DNA of 64,000 bases, taken from assembly GCF_044465595.1 (NCBI RefSeq), contig NZ_JBITLV010000007.1, forward strand, positions 62,001 through 126,000, given 5' to 3'. Position 1 is the first letter of the stretch, and each line of letters begins with the position of its first letter. Origin of the DNA: Spongisporangium articulatum. GTDB lineage: Bacteria > Actinomycetota > Actinomycetes > Actinomycetales > Kineosporiaceae. The notes under the pieces were generated by a model that was not told where the DNA came from, ran no database searches, and saw only the letters and a program-made list of their open reading frames with translations. Position numbers and translations under genes: made by a program. Shown here piece after piece: positions 1 to 9,049 of the stretch.

Positions 1-1063
<1,063 letters not shown>

Positions 1064-1158
1064 CAGTTCTCCTCCGACATCCTCTGCGGGTCCCCTGCGG
1101 CCGGGCGCAATCCTGCCGCACACGCATGACGATCACGTCAAGGGCTCGCTCGTCCATT

Positions 1159-1176
1159 TATCTTGACATCAAGATA
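1159..1176. promoter_or_regulatory. 18-bp perfect palindrome upstream of acnA, likely MarR-type operator
   Basis: TATCTTGACATCAAGATA is a perfect dyad with 8-bp arms and a 2-bp centre, AT-rich in a GC-rich setting. It lies about 96 bp upstream of the acnA start and 16 bp beyond the stop of the methyltransferase gene. Its length and shape fit the sites of MarR-family proteins of the UrtR/TamR group. From memory, Streptomyces TamR controls aconitase, so a TamR-like regulator is a reasonable inference. No such regulator is encoded next to it. Confidence 0.6.
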
Positions 1177-1191
1177 CCTTACCCGGGGCGC

Positions 1192-2451
1192 TCAGGCCCG
1201 CACCAGGGTCGCCACGCACTCGACGTGGTGGGTCATGGGGAACGCGTCGAACGCCCGCAGGCCCGCCAGCCGGTACCCCGCCGCCGTTGCGGTGGCCAGG
1301 TCCCGGGCCAGCGCCGCCGGGTCGCACGCCACGTACACCACGACACGAGGGTCCGCCCGCAGCACCGACTCCACCACCGCAGGGCCCGCCCCGGTCCGCG
1401 GCGGGTCGAGCACCACGACGTCCACCGCGTCACCCAGCCGCGGCACCTCCCGCGCGACACTGCCGGCCACGCACCGCACCTGGGGCAGGTCGTGCACGTT
1501 GCGCCGGGCGTCGGCCGTGGCCCGCTCGTCCCCCTCGACCGCCACCACCGACCCGGTGACGCCGACCGCCTCGCCCAGCGCGACCGCGAACAGCCCGACG
1601 CCGGAGTACAGGTCCCAGCAGCGCTCCCCCGGCTGCGGGTCGGCGGCCTCGAGCACGGCGTCCAGGAACGTCTGCGCCGCCCCGGGATGCACCTGCCAGA
1701 ACCCGCCGCCGGTCACCCGGTAGGACCGCGGCCGGCCGGCGACCACGACCTCCTCCCGCACCCACGTGCGCCCCTTGAGCTGCCGCGTTCCGCGCCCCTC
1801 GCGGACCAGGACGCCCGTCCCCTCAGGGACCTTGGGGTGCCGGACCTTCGCAGCCCGGGGCTGGAGGACGACGAGCGCCCCCTCGGGCGCGGACGTCGCC
1901 TCGACCGTGGCCAGCCCCGGCAGGCGCTGCTCGCCCAGGCCCAGCGCGTCGACGCCCTCGTGCGCGATCGGGCAGTGCTCGACCGGGACGACGTCGTGCG
2001 AACGGTGCGCCCGCAGACCGACCCGGCCGACGTCGTCCACCGCGAAACCGACGCGCGTGCGCCAGCCCAGCCCGTGATCGTCGCCCGGCACGGGTTCGAC
2101 GGTCACGTCACGCTCGATCCCCGCCAGGCGCTGCAGCTGCTCGGCGACGACGGCCGCCTTCAGCTCGCGCTGGGTGGCCAGGTCCGCGTGCTGCCAGTCG
2201 CACCCGCCGCACCGCCCGGGCCCGGCGTACGGGCAGCGCGGTTCGACCCGCCCGGGCGCGGGTTCGAGCACGTCGACGGCGTCGGCCCGCCAGAACGACT
2301 TGTCGGCGGGCGCCTCGGTGAGCCGGGCGCGCACGAGCTCGCCGGGCAGGGCGTGCCGGACGAACACCACGCGCCCCTCGTGCCGGGCCACGCAGTGGCC
2401 GCCGTGCGCGACCCGCTCGACGCGCAGCTCCAGGAGCTCGGGATCAGGCAT
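1192..2451 (-). CDS. TrmA/RumA-family RNA (uracil-5-)-methyltransferase
   Basis: A SAM-dependent RNA m5U methyltransferase of 419 residues, homologous to RlmC/RlmD/TrmA and syntenic with Rv2689c. An N-terminal TRAM domain (about 5-62) is followed by an iron-sulfur motif with Cys73, Cys81 and Cys84 plus a later Cys in HCPIA. The Rossmann methyltransferase domain has LYSGVGLFAVALG (SAM binding), VVLDPPRTGAG, and YVACDPAALARDLA, which carries the nucleophilic Cys. I chose the ATG at 2451, which gives MPDPELLELRV and overlaps the stop of the upstream permease gene by 8 bp, so the two are probably co-transcribed. In-frame GTGs at 2490 and 2481 are alternatives. Which RNA and uridine it modifies cannot be told from sequence. 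Confidence 0.9.
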   Translation of the reverse strand: MPDPELLELRVERVAHGGHCVARHEGRVVFVRHALPGELVRARLTEAPADKSFWRADAVDVLEPAPGRVEPRCPYAGPGRCGGCDWQHADLATQRELKAAVVAEQLQRLAGIERDVTVEPVPGDDHGLGWRTRVGFAVDDVGRVGLRAHRSHDVVPVEHCPIAHEGVDALGLGEQRLPGLATVEATSAPEGALVVLQPRAAKVRHPKVPEGTGVLVREGRGTRQLKGRTWVREEVVVAGRPRSYRVTGGGFWQVHPGAAQTFLDAVLEAADPQPGERCWDLYSGVGLFAVALGEAVGVTGSVVAVEGDERATADARRNVHDLPQVRCVAGSVAREVPRLGDAVDVVVLDPPRTGAGPAVVESVLRADPRVVVYVACDPAALARDLATATAAGYRLAGLRAFDAFPMTHHVECVATLVRA

Positions 2452-4516
2452 CCGGGAGATGACCCGACCCGCTGAGCCCACCCGAACCACTGGGCCCGCC
2501 CGACCCGGAGACCAGCGTCCCCCGGCGCACGTCGCCCGGGGCCGGCCCCTCGCCGTCCCCCTGCTCGCGCAGCGCCGACGAGTGCAGCTGCCACGGCACG
2601 CTGGCCACCATCACACCCGGCATGTAGTGCAGCCGCCCCTTCAACCGCAACGCGGACTGGTTGTGCAGCAACTGTTCCCACCACCGGCCGACCACGTACT
2701 CGGGGATGTAGACGACCACCAGGTCGCGCGGGTTCTCGGTGCGGACGCTGCGCACGTACTGCAGCACCGGCCGGGTGATCTCGCGGTACGGGCTCTCCAG
2801 CACGTGCAGCGGGACGGGGATGTCGTGCCGGTCCCACTCCTCCTGCAGCCGTTGGGTCTCCTCGGCGTCGACGGCCACGCTGACCGCCTCCAGCACCGAC
2901 GGCCGCGACGCCCGCGCGTAGGCCAGCGCGCGCAGGGTCGGCTTGTGCACCTTCGAGACCAGGACCATCGCGTGCACCCGCGACGGCAGCATGCGGCCGC
3001 GCCCGTCGTCCTCGGCCAGCTCGACGCGCACCGACTTGTAGTGCCGGCGGATGGCCATCATCAGCAGGAAGAGGACGGCCATGAAGATCAGGGCCAGGTA
3101 CGCGCCCCGGGTGAACTTCGTGATCAGGACGACGACGAGCACCGCGCCGGTGATGCTCAGGCCGATCGCGTTGATCACCCGCGAGCGCATCATGTTCCGG
3201 CGCGTCTTCGGGTCGGTCTCGGTGCGCAGCAGCCGGGTCCAGTGCCGGACCATGCCGGTCTGGCTGGTGGTGAACGAGATGAAGACGCCGACGATGTACA
3301 GCTGGATCAGCCGGGTGACCTCCGCGTCGTACACGACGATCAGGGCCCCGGCGGCCGCGGCCAGGATGATGATGCCGTTGCTGTAGGCCAGGCGGTCGCC
3401 GCGGGTGTGCAGCTGGCGGGGCAGCAGGTCGTCCTTGGCCAGGATCGAGCCCAGCACCGGGAACCCGTTGAACGCGGTGTTGGCGGCCAGCACCAGGATC
3501 AGCCCGGTGGCCGCGGTGAGCAGGTAGAACAGCGGTGGGAAGCCGCCGAACAGCGCCTTGCCGATCTGGCCCAGCACCGGGTCCTGGACGTAGTCCTCGC
3601 CGACCGGGCGGCCGTCGCGCAGCAGCTGCTCCTGCGGGAACTCCGCGAACCGGACGTGCATCAGGTTGGCCAGGATGATGATGCTCATCAGCATGCCGAC
3701 CGCGATGGCTCCCAGCATGGCCAGCGTGGTGGCCGCGTTGCGGCTCTTCGGCTTCTGGAACGCGGGCACGCCGTTGCTGATGGCCTCGACGCCGGTCAGC
3801 GCCGCACAGCCCGACGAGAACGCGCGCAGCAGCAGGAAGCCGCCGGCGAGCCCCACCAGGCCCTGCTCGTAGGCCGACTCGGGCAGCAGCGTCAGGTCGG
3901 CGCTCTCGGCCATCGGCAGGTCACCGAAGGCCAGCTTCACGAAGCCGAACGCCCCCATCCCGAGCACCGAGAACATGAAGACGTACGTGGGGATGGCGAA
4001 CGCCGTGCCGGACTCGCGCACGCCGCGCAGGTTGATGGTCGCCAGCAGGACGACGACCGTCACCGCCAGCACCGCCTCGTGGCCGCGCAGGGACGGGATC
4101 GCCGTCGCGGCGTACTGCGCGCCCGAGGAGACCGACACCGCGACGGTGAGGACGTAGTCGACGAGCAGGGCGCTGGCCACGGTCAGGCCCGCCTGCGGCC
4201 CGAGGTTCGTGGTGGCGACCTCGTAGTCCCCGCCGCCCGAGGGGTAGGCGTGCACGTTCTGCCGGTACGACGCGACGACGATCAGCATGACGAACACGAC
4301 CGCCAGGCCGATCCACGGCGAAAGCGTCACCGAGGTGATCCCGGCCGCGGCCAGGGTCAGGAAGATCTCGTCCGGGGCGTAGGCCACCGAGGACAGCGCG
4401 TCCGAGGCGAACACCGGCAACGCGATGCGCTTGGGCAGCAGGGTCTCGCCCAGGCGCTCGCTGCGGACCGGGCGACCCAGGAGCAGGCGCTTGGCGGCAC
4501 CGGTGATGGAGGGCAC
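2444..4516 (-). CDS. KimA/Rv2690c-type APC-superfamily potassium transporter
   Basis: A 690-residue membrane protein with about 12 TM helices in the first 450 residues and a soluble C-terminal domain. The N-terminus (RLLLGRPVRSERLGE, FASDALSSVAYAPDE, SYRQNVHAYPSGGG, LLVDYVLTVAVSVSSG) closely resembles Bacillus subtilis KimA, a proton-coupled K+ importer, and M. tuberculosis Rv2690c. It diverges from two TrkA-type RCK proteins (4643-5988), which supports K+ transport rather than amino acid transport. The GTG at 4516 is preferred over upstream in-frame codons because it starts the conserved region and has a TACGAT -10 box exactly 8 bp before it. The C-terminal region (about 450-640) resembles the cytoplasmic domain of KimA. 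Substrate remains an inference. Confidence 0.82.
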   Translation of the reverse strand: MPSITGAAKRLLLGRPVRSERLGETLLPKRIALPVFASDALSSVAYAPDEIFLTLAAAGITSVTLSPWIGLAVVFVMLIVVASYRQNVHAYPSGGGDYEVATTNLGPQAGLTVASALLVDYVLTVAVSVSSGAQYAATAIPSLRGHEAVLAVTVVVLLATINLRGVRESGTAFAIPTYVFMFSVLGMGAFGFVKLAFGDLPMAESADLTLLPESAYEQGLVGLAGGFLLLRAFSSGCAALTGVEAISNGVPAFQKPKSRNAATTLAMLGAIAVGMLMSIIILANLMHVRFAEFPQEQLLRDGRPVGEDYVQDPVLGQIGKALFGGFPPLFYLLTAATGLILVLAANTAFNGFPVLGSILAKDDLLPRQLHTRGDRLAYSNGIIILAAAAGALIVVYDAEVTRLIQLYIVGVFISFTTSQTGMVRHWTRLLRTETDPKTRRNMMRSRVINAIGLSITGAVLVVVLITKFTRGAYLALIFMAVLFLLMMAIRRHYKSVRVELAEDDGRGRMLPSRVHAMVLVSKVHKPTLRALAYARASRPSVLEAVSVAVDAEETQRLQEEWDRHDIPVPLHVLESPYREITRPVLQYVRSVRTENPRDLVVVYIPEYVVGRWWEQLLHNQSALRLKGRLHYMPGVMVASVPWQLHSSALREQGDGEGPAPGDVRRGTLVSGSGGPSGSGGLSGSGHLPDA

Positions 4517-4524
4517 GGGCAGAC

Positions 4525-4530
4525 ATCGTA
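4525..4530 (-). promoter_or_regulatory. -10 box for leaderless kimA-like mRNA
   Basis: On the minus strand TACGAT ends 8 bp before the GTG at 4516. There is no Shine-Dalgarno sequence in between, so transcription probably starts at the start codon itself. Confidence 0.55.
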
Positions 4531-4549
4531 GGGCGCACAGGCGCGAGGG

Positions 4550-4618
4550 CCGATATGTGGACCGATACGTGTACCGTCGCACGCGACACACAGACCGATC
4601 ATCGGACGGATCATCGGA
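4550..4618. repeat. Two pairs of 12-bp direct repeats in the K+ divergon promoter
   Basis: CCGATATGTGGA (4550-4561) is followed without a gap by CCGATACGTGTA (4562-4573). Further on, GATCATCGGA occurs at 4597-4606 and 4609-4618, also with a 12-bp period. All four units fall in the 126-bp gap between the divergent transporter and ceoB-like genes. They look like paired regulator half-sites or promoter duplications. Confidence 0.6.
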
Positions 4619-4642
4619 CCGGACAGGTCGAGAGGGCCGACA

Positions 4643-5311
4643 GTGCACTTCGTGATCATGGGATGCGGCCGGACCGGCTCCACCCTGGCCCAGATGGTCG
4701 AGGACCGCGGCCACACGGTCGCCGTCGTCGACCAGAACTCGGACTCGTTCCGGCGGCTGGGACCGCACTTCGAGGGTCGGCGCGTCGTGGGGCCCGGCTT
4801 CGACCGGGACACCCTGCTGGAGGCCGGGATCGAGGACGCGCACGCGTTCGCCGCGGTCAGCAACGGGGACAACTCGAACATCCTGGCCGCCCGCGTGGCC
4901 CGTGAGACCTTCGGTGTCGGCAACGTCGTCGCGCGTATCTACGACCCGGGCCGCGCCGAGGTCTACCAGCGGCTCGGCATCCCGACGGTGGCCACGGTGC
5001 GCTGGACGGCCGACCAGATGGCCCGGCGGCTGCTGCCCAGCGGCGCGGTCTCAGAGTTCCGGGACCCGTCCGGCGCCGTCGTCCTGGCCGAGGTCCAGGT
5101 GAACACCGGCTGGGTGGGCCGCCCGATGGCCGACCTGGAGGACGCCACGGGCGCCCGGGTGGCGTTCCTGACCCGGCTGGGGGAGGGCATCCTGCCCGAC
5201 CGCTCCACCGTCTTCCAGGAGGGCGACCTGGTGCACTTCATGATGCGTCACGACGAGGCCGGGCACGTGGAGTCGGTGATGGCCGAGCGGCCCGCGACGG
5301 AGGAGTCCTGA
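4643..5311 (+). CDS. ceoB: TrkA-family RCK potassium-transport regulatory protein (first of pair)
   Basis: A 222-residue cytoplasmic RCK protein: a Rossmann RCK_N domain (about 1-120, MHFVIMGCGRTGSTLAQMVE with the GxGxxG nucleotide site) and an RCK_C domain (about 135-215). Such proteins bind NAD(H), ATP/ADP or c-di-AMP and gate K+ channels and transporters. It is syntenic with M. tuberculosis Rv2691 (CeoB). Start is GTG at 4643 with GAGAGG 10 nt upstream. Its stop shares a base with the next start codon (TGATG), so the two proteins are translationally coupled and probably form a hetero-oligomer. The divergent KimA-like transporter is the obvious partner. Confidence 0.9.
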   Translation: MHFVIMGCGRTGSTLAQMVEDRGHTVAVVDQNSDSFRRLGPHFEGRRVVGPGFDRDTLLEAGIEDAHAFAAVSNGDNSNILAARVARETFGVGNVVARIYDPGRAEVYQRLGIPTVATVRWTADQMARRLLPSGAVSEFRDPSGAVVLAEVQVNTGWVGRPMADLEDATGARVAFLTRLGEGILPDRSTVFQEGDLVHFMMRHDEAGHVESVMAERPATEES

Positions 5312-5988
5312 TGCGGATCGTCATCGTCGGGGCCGGCATGGTCGGGCGCTCGATCGCCCGCGAACTGCTGACCAACGGTCATCAGGTGCTGTTGATCGAC
5401 AAGGACCCGAGCGCGATCCGGGTGACGTCGGTGCCGGACGCCGAGTGGCTGCTGGCCGATGCCTGCGAGATCGTCTCGCTGTCGGAGGCCCGGCTGGCCG
5501 ACTGCGACGTCGTGGTGGCCGCCAGCGGTGACGACAAGGCGAACCTGGTGGTCTCGCTGCTGGCCAAGACCGAGTACGGCGTACCTCGCACGGTGGCCCG
5601 GGTGAACACGCCCGCCAACGAGTGGATGTTCGACGAGGCCTGGGGCGTGGACGTCGCCGTGTCGACCCCGCGGCTGATGACGGCGCTGGTCGAGGAGGCC
5701 GTCTCGATCGGTGAGCTGGTCCGGATCTTCACGTTCCAGCAGGGTCAGGCGATGATGGTCGAGCTCACCCTGCCCGGTGACTCACCGCTGGCCGGTACCG
5801 CCATCAGTGACATCACGTGGCCGAGCGACACGGTGTTGACGTGCATCATCCGCGGTGAGCGGCCCATTCCGCCGAGCCGCGACGACGCGCTGGAGGCCGG
5901 GGACGAGCTGCTCTTCATCACGGTGCCGGAGAACGAGGAGGAGCTGCAGCAGCTCCTCAATCCCCACGTAGCGGGCCGCGCAGGATGA
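5311..5988 (+). CDS. ceoC: TrkA-family RCK potassium-transport regulatory protein (second of pair)
   Basis: A 225-residue RCK protein, paralogous to its upstream neighbour and syntenic with Rv2692 (CeoC). The N-terminal GAGMVGRSIARELLTNGH is a dinucleotide-binding loop, with an acidic residue at the end of beta-2 (LLIDKD). The RCK_C domain covers about 140-220. A GGAGGAG box in the end of ceoB serves the ATG at 5311. The last 32 bp overlap the 3' end of the convergent DUF3159 gene. Confidence 0.9.
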   Translation: MRIVIVGAGMVGRSIARELLTNGHQVLLIDKDPSAIRVTSVPDAEWLLADACEIVSLSEARLADCDVVVAASGDDKANLVVSLLAKTEYGVPRTVARVNTPANEWMFDEAWGVDVAVSTPRLMTALVEEAVSIGELVRIFTFQQGQAMMVELTLPGDSPLAGTAISDITWPSDTVLTCIIRGERPIPPSRDDALEAGDELLFITVPENEEELQQLLNPHVAGRAG

Positions 5989-6721
5989 GCCAGGACAGGT
6001 AGAGGGTCAACGCGAAGAGCGGTACCCCGAGCACCAGTCCGTTCAGCAGGCCGAGCAACGTCACCTGGTCGGCCAGGTACAGCGGAACCTGCACGGCCAG
6101 CCGGACGGCGAACATCCCGACCCACACCCACGTCGCCCAGGTGTAGGCGGTCAGCAGGGCCGGGTCCTTCCGCCAGGTGACCATGTCGGCGAACATCTCG
6201 CCGAGGCTCGGCTCCGGCTCGTCGGCCCCCTCCGACCCGGCCGGCCGCTCCTTCTCCTGCTTCAGCTTCTCCTGCATGCCGGTGGCTGACATCATCGACC
6301 CGACCACCAGGCCCAGCAGCGGCCAGCGCACGAGCGCCGACACCGCGTAGACCAGGGCGAACCCGATGTTCTTGATGATCGTCGGGACGAAGAAGTTGGC
6401 GGCGTTGCCGGTGCGCTGCGCCGCGTAGGCGCCGATCAGGACGCCGATGACGCCCGACACGGCCTGCATCAGGGACTCGCGGCGCACGAGACGCCAGACG
6501 GCCAGGACGACGACGGGCACCACGGCCGCGTAGATCGCCGGGCGCAGGTCGCGGGTCACGCCGTAGACGATCGAGAAGACCGCGTAGGGCAGGACCGACT
6601 CGATCAGCCCGCGCGGGCCACCGACGCTCTTGCCGAGGTCGAAGTGCTCGGCGCCGAGCTGCCCGACACCACCCTGCGGGGCGGCGGGGCCGCCGCCACC
6701 CCGGGTGGCCTCAGCAGCCAT
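5957..6721 (-). CDS. DUF3159 integral membrane protein
   Basis: A 254-residue actinobacterial membrane protein, counterpart of Rv2693c. A Gly/Ala-rich N-terminus precedes five or six hydrophobic helices (for example LRPAIYAAVVPVVVLAVWRLV and ALLGLLNGLVLGVPLFALTLYL). Function is unknown; the DUF3159 family is fixed in this synteny block. The start ATG at 6721 overlaps the end of the OB-fold gene by 11 bp, suggesting one transcript from dut or DUF3710 downward. It overlaps ceoC tail to tail by 32 bp. Confidence 0.85.
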   Translation of the reverse strand: MAAEATRGGGGPAAPQGGVGQLGAEHFDLGKSVGGPRGLIESVLPYAVFSIVYGVTRDLRPAIYAAVVPVVVLAVWRLVRRESLMQAVSGVIGVLIGAYAAQRTGNAANFFVPTIIKNIGFALVYAVSALVRWPLLGLVVGSMMSATGMQEKLKQEKERPAGSEGADEPEPSLGEMFADMVTWRKDPALLTAYTWATWVWVGMFAVRLAVQVPLYLADQVTLLGLLNGLVLGVPLFALTLYLSWLILRGPLRGD

Positions 6722-7094
6722 TCGTGGCGACGAGCTCGTAGCGCGGGTTGTAGATGACGCGCTGGTCGTTGACCTCGGTGACCAGACCCTTGACCCGCAG
6801 CCGGCGCCCGCACTCGATGCCCGAGATCTGCCGGCGGCCCAACCAGACCACCGACACGCTGCCGGTGCCGTCGTACAGCTCGGCCACCAGCGCCGGGACG
6901 CCGCCGCGGGGGCGCAGGGTCACCGAGCGCAGAGTGCCGCAGACCATGGCCGGCTGACGCATGGTCAGCTGGTCGATCGGCGTGCCGCCCAGGCGCGCCG
7001 ACTCCTCGCGCTCCTGCTCGGCGTGCACCTGGTGCTGCGGAGCGACCAGGCGGGCGAAGCGCTTGCGCAAACCGGACGGTTCGTTACCCACCAC
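6711..7094 (-). CDS. Small OB-fold nucleic-acid-binding domain protein
   Basis: A 127-residue protein matching Rv2694c and relatives. After a basic N-terminal stretch (GLRKRFARL), residues about 45-120 form an OB-fold of the tRNA-anticodon/RecG type (RPRGGVPALVAELYDGTGSVSVVWLGRRQISGIECGRRL is its core in the sequence, split here only for reading). The family is predicted to bind nucleic acid; no catalytic motif is seen. Two adjacent GTG codons (7094 and 7091) could start it. Confidence 0.8.
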   Translation of the reverse strand: MVGNEPSGLRKRFARLVAPQHQVHAEQEREESARLGGTPIDQLTMRQPAMVCGTLRSVTLRPRGGVPALVAELYDGTGSVSVVWLGRRQISGIECGRRLRVKGLVTEVNDQRVIYNPRYELVATNGC

Positions 7095-7153
7095 ACCAGG
7101 GTAACGCCCTTCACGGCCCCGAACTTCCGCCGTCCCGGGGGTGTCAAAGGGTT

Positions 7154-8014
7154 TTACCGGACCTCGGTGATCTCCGGGCCGCGGGTGAACGGCTGCAACG
7201 GCGCCCGCTCGTCGGTCGGTTCCGGCTCGGGCGCCGACTCGGCGCCGGGCACGGTCAGCGGCAGCAGCTCACGTGGGGCCATCGCCTCGTTGCCCCGGAC
7301 CACGACGACGCCTCGGACCAGGCTCTCCAGGGGCTGCGCGTCCTCGTGGGAGAAGGCGGCCGGACCGTGGAACACGGCTCGCAGGAACCACCGTGGGCCG
7401 TCCACCCCGGCGAACCGGGCGGGCTGCAGCGCGACCTGGCCGTCGGCGCCCTGGGCCGGGACGCGCGCCAGCAGCTCCGGCCCGAAGGGCCCCGGGACCC
7501 GGTCGGCCTCGCCGCCCTGGCCGGTGATGCTGGAGGCGATCTCCTCGCTGATCTCCTCCCAGATGCCCAGGGTGCGCGGGGCCGCGAACGCCTGCAGCTG
7601 GACGGCGGAGGCGCCGATCTGCGCGGTGGCGGAGATCACCCGGCCCGACTCCTCCTCGACCTCGAGGCGCAGTTCCATGCCGTCCTGCGCGGGCAGCCAC
7701 AGCGCGCCCAGGTCGACGTACCCCTCGGCGCTGCTCACCTCGGACACGTCCCACGGACCACCGCTGCGGTCCGCGGTACCCGAGGAGTCGGAGGAGTCGG
7801 AGGAGTCGGTGGACGCCGGGCCCACCGCCTCCACCGGACCGGTCTCGTCCTCGCCGAGCGGCCGGCGGCGGCCCCCCTGGCCCTCGATCGGGTAGTCGCC
7901 CGCCGAGGCGTACGGGCGCACGCCCTGCTGGTCGCCCGCGCCCTCGACCCAGTCCAGGCCTTCGGACCGGGACTCCTCGGGGGCCTTCTCACGCCCGCGC
8001 CGGAACCAGCTCAT
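7154..8014 (-). CDS. DUF3710 protein
   Basis: A 286-residue soluble actinobacterial protein, counterpart of Rv2696c. The N-terminal third is low-complexity and acidic (WFRRGREKAPEE, then a run of SSD repeats encoded by a 9-bp tandem repeat). The conserved DUF3710 core follows (WDVSEVSSAEGYVDLGALWLP, DGMELRLEVEE, WFLRAVFHGPAA, VVVVRGNEAMAPRELLPL). Function unknown. Its ATG overlaps the dut stop codon (ATGA), so it is translationally coupled to dut, a pairing conserved in actinobacteria. Confidence 0.85.
   Translation of the reverse strand: MSWFRRGREKAPEESRSEGLDWVEGAGDQQGVRPYASAGDYPIEGQGGRRRPLGEDETGPVEAVGPASTDSSDSSDSSGTADRSGGPWDVSEVSSAEGYVDLGALWLPAQDGMELRLEVEEESGRVISATAQIGASAVQLQAFAAPRTLGIWEEISEEIASSITGQGGEADRVPGPFGPELLARVPAQGADGQVALQPARFAGVDGPRWFLRAVFHGPAAFSHEDAQPLESLVRGVVVVRGNEAMAPRELLPLTVPGAESAPEPEPTDERAPLQPFTRGPEITEVR
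7782..7808. repeat. 9-bp tandem repeat (3 copies) inside the DUF3710 gene
   Basis: GAGGAGTCG is repeated three times exactly (7782-7790, 7791-7799, 7800-7808), coding Asp-Ser-Ser units in the low-complexity N-terminal region. The unit is a multiple of three, so copy-number change by slippage keeps the frame. Confidence 0.85.
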
Positions 8015-8487
8015 CGTGTCACCTCTGTCGTCGCCATTGTCGTCTCGAAACCACCGGTGCTGCCGAAACCGCCCACCCCACGGACGGATTCGGGAAGCTC
8101 GTCGACCACCGCGAACTGCGCCCGGCTCACCGGCTGGACGACCAGCTGCGCGATCCGGTCACCGCGGCGCAGCTGCAACGGCTCGCGGGCGTCGGTGTTC
8201 AGCAACGTCACCCGGATCTCGCCGCGGTACCCGGCGTCGACCGTGCCGGGCGCGTTCACCACGGTGAGGCCGGACCGGGCGGCGAGGCCGGAGCGCGGAT
8301 GCACGAAGGCCGCGTAGCCCTCGGGCAGCGCGATGGCCACGCCGGTCGGGACGGTCTGCCGCTCGCCCGGCGCCAGCCGCACGTCGACCGCCGTGCACAG
8401 GTCCGCACCGGCGTCGCCGTCGCGCGCGTAGGCCGGCACCGGAAGGTCCGGGTCGAGCCGTTGCAGCAGCACGTCGACGGTGGTCAC
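8011..8487 (-). CDS. dut: Deoxyuridine 5'-triphosphate nucleotidohydrolase (dUTPase)
   Basis: A trimeric dUTPase of 158 residues, which hydrolyses dUTP to dUMP and PPi to keep uracil out of DNA and feed dTMP synthesis. The five family motifs are visible: DAGADL, PRSGLAARSGL, NAPGTVDAGYRGEI, RIAQLVV, and the C-terminal RGVGGFGSTGG. The GTG at 8487 gives the normal family length; longer in-frame starts upstream are not supported. TAGTCT lies 8 bp before it, so the mRNA is probably leaderless. The stop overlaps the DUF3710 start. Confidence 0.97.
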   Translation of the reverse strand: MTTVDVLLQRLDPDLPVPAYARDGDAGADLCTAVDVRLAPGERQTVPTGVAIALPEGYAAFVHPRSGLAARSGLTVVNAPGTVDAGYRGEIRVTLLNTDAREPLQLRRGDRIAQLVVQPVSRAQFAVVDELPESVRGVGGFGSTGGFETTMATTEVTR

Positions 8488-8495
8488 GAACAGAC

Positions 8496-8501
8496 AGACT
8501 A
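8496..8501 (-). promoter_or_regulatory. -10 box for leaderless dut mRNA
   Basis: TAGTCT on the minus strand, 8 bp from the dut GTG with no ribosome binding site in the interval. Confidence 0.55.
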
Positions 8502-8556
8502 GCCGCGCACGGCAGCCGCGCAGCCCCCTGCCGTCACGGCGTGGCAGTCTGTGGTC

Positions 8557-9030
8557 GTGGCTGAGTCGACCGCGGTGTACAGAGAGCGTCTCCTGCCGAG
8601 CCCGTGGGCCTGGTCGGTGCTGGCCGGCTTCGGTGCCGCCCTGGGCCTCGTGGTGGGTCCGATCGCCCCCACCCTGGCGATCGTCGTCGCCGTCGTCGGC
8701 TGCGTGGCGCTCATCACAGTGGGCTGGTTGCTGGGAACCGTCGTGGAGATCGCCGACGGCCGGTTCCGGGCCGGCCGAGCGAGCATCCCGGTGGAGTTCG
8801 TGAGCGCCGTCGAACCGCTCGAGGGCGACGACATGCGCCACGCGGCCGGGCCGGGCCTGGACGCCCGCGCCTACCTGTGCCTGCGCGGCTGGGTGAAGGA
8901 CGGCGTGCGGGTCCGGATCGACGATCCCGCCGACCCCACGCCGTACTGGTTGGTCTCGACCCGTTCCCCCCGTCGGCTCACCGAGGCCCTCTCATCGGCA
9001 GCCCCGGTAAGCCGCCCCACGTCCCCCTAG
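8557..9030 (+). CDS. DUF3093 membrane protein
   Basis: A small protein of 157 residues, counterpart of Rv2698. The N-terminus (AESTAVYRERLLPSPWAW) is typical of DUF3093, followed by a TM hairpin (two helices, about 15-60) and a conserved soluble domain ending with a WLVSTRSPRRL motif. Function unknown. It diverges from dut. I prefer the GTG at 8557 over the one at 8551, because it matches the family N-terminus and has a CAGTCT -10-like box 6 bp upstream. Confidence 0.8.
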   Translation: MAESTAVYRERLLPSPWAWSVLAGFGAALGLVVGPIAPTLAIVVAVVGCVALITVGWLLGTVVEIADGRFRAGRASIPVEFVSAVEPLEGDDMRHAAGPGLDARAYLCLRGWVKDGVRVRIDDPADPTPYWLVSTRSPRRLTEALSSAAPVSRPTSP

Positions 9031-9049
9031 TACTGCGGAGGCGTGACCG

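Noticed and set aside
2174..4531. 785-codon open frame on the plus strand
   Set aside because: It is a mirror of the permease and methyltransferase genes; His/Arg/Gln/Asp-rich low-complexity translation with no family features, a usual artefact of very high GC.
4517..4642. c-di-AMP (ydaO-type) riboswitch before the KimA-like gene
   Set aside because: B. subtilis kimA has one, but the gap is only 126 bp, no ydaO core motifs are visible and the promoter appears leaderless.
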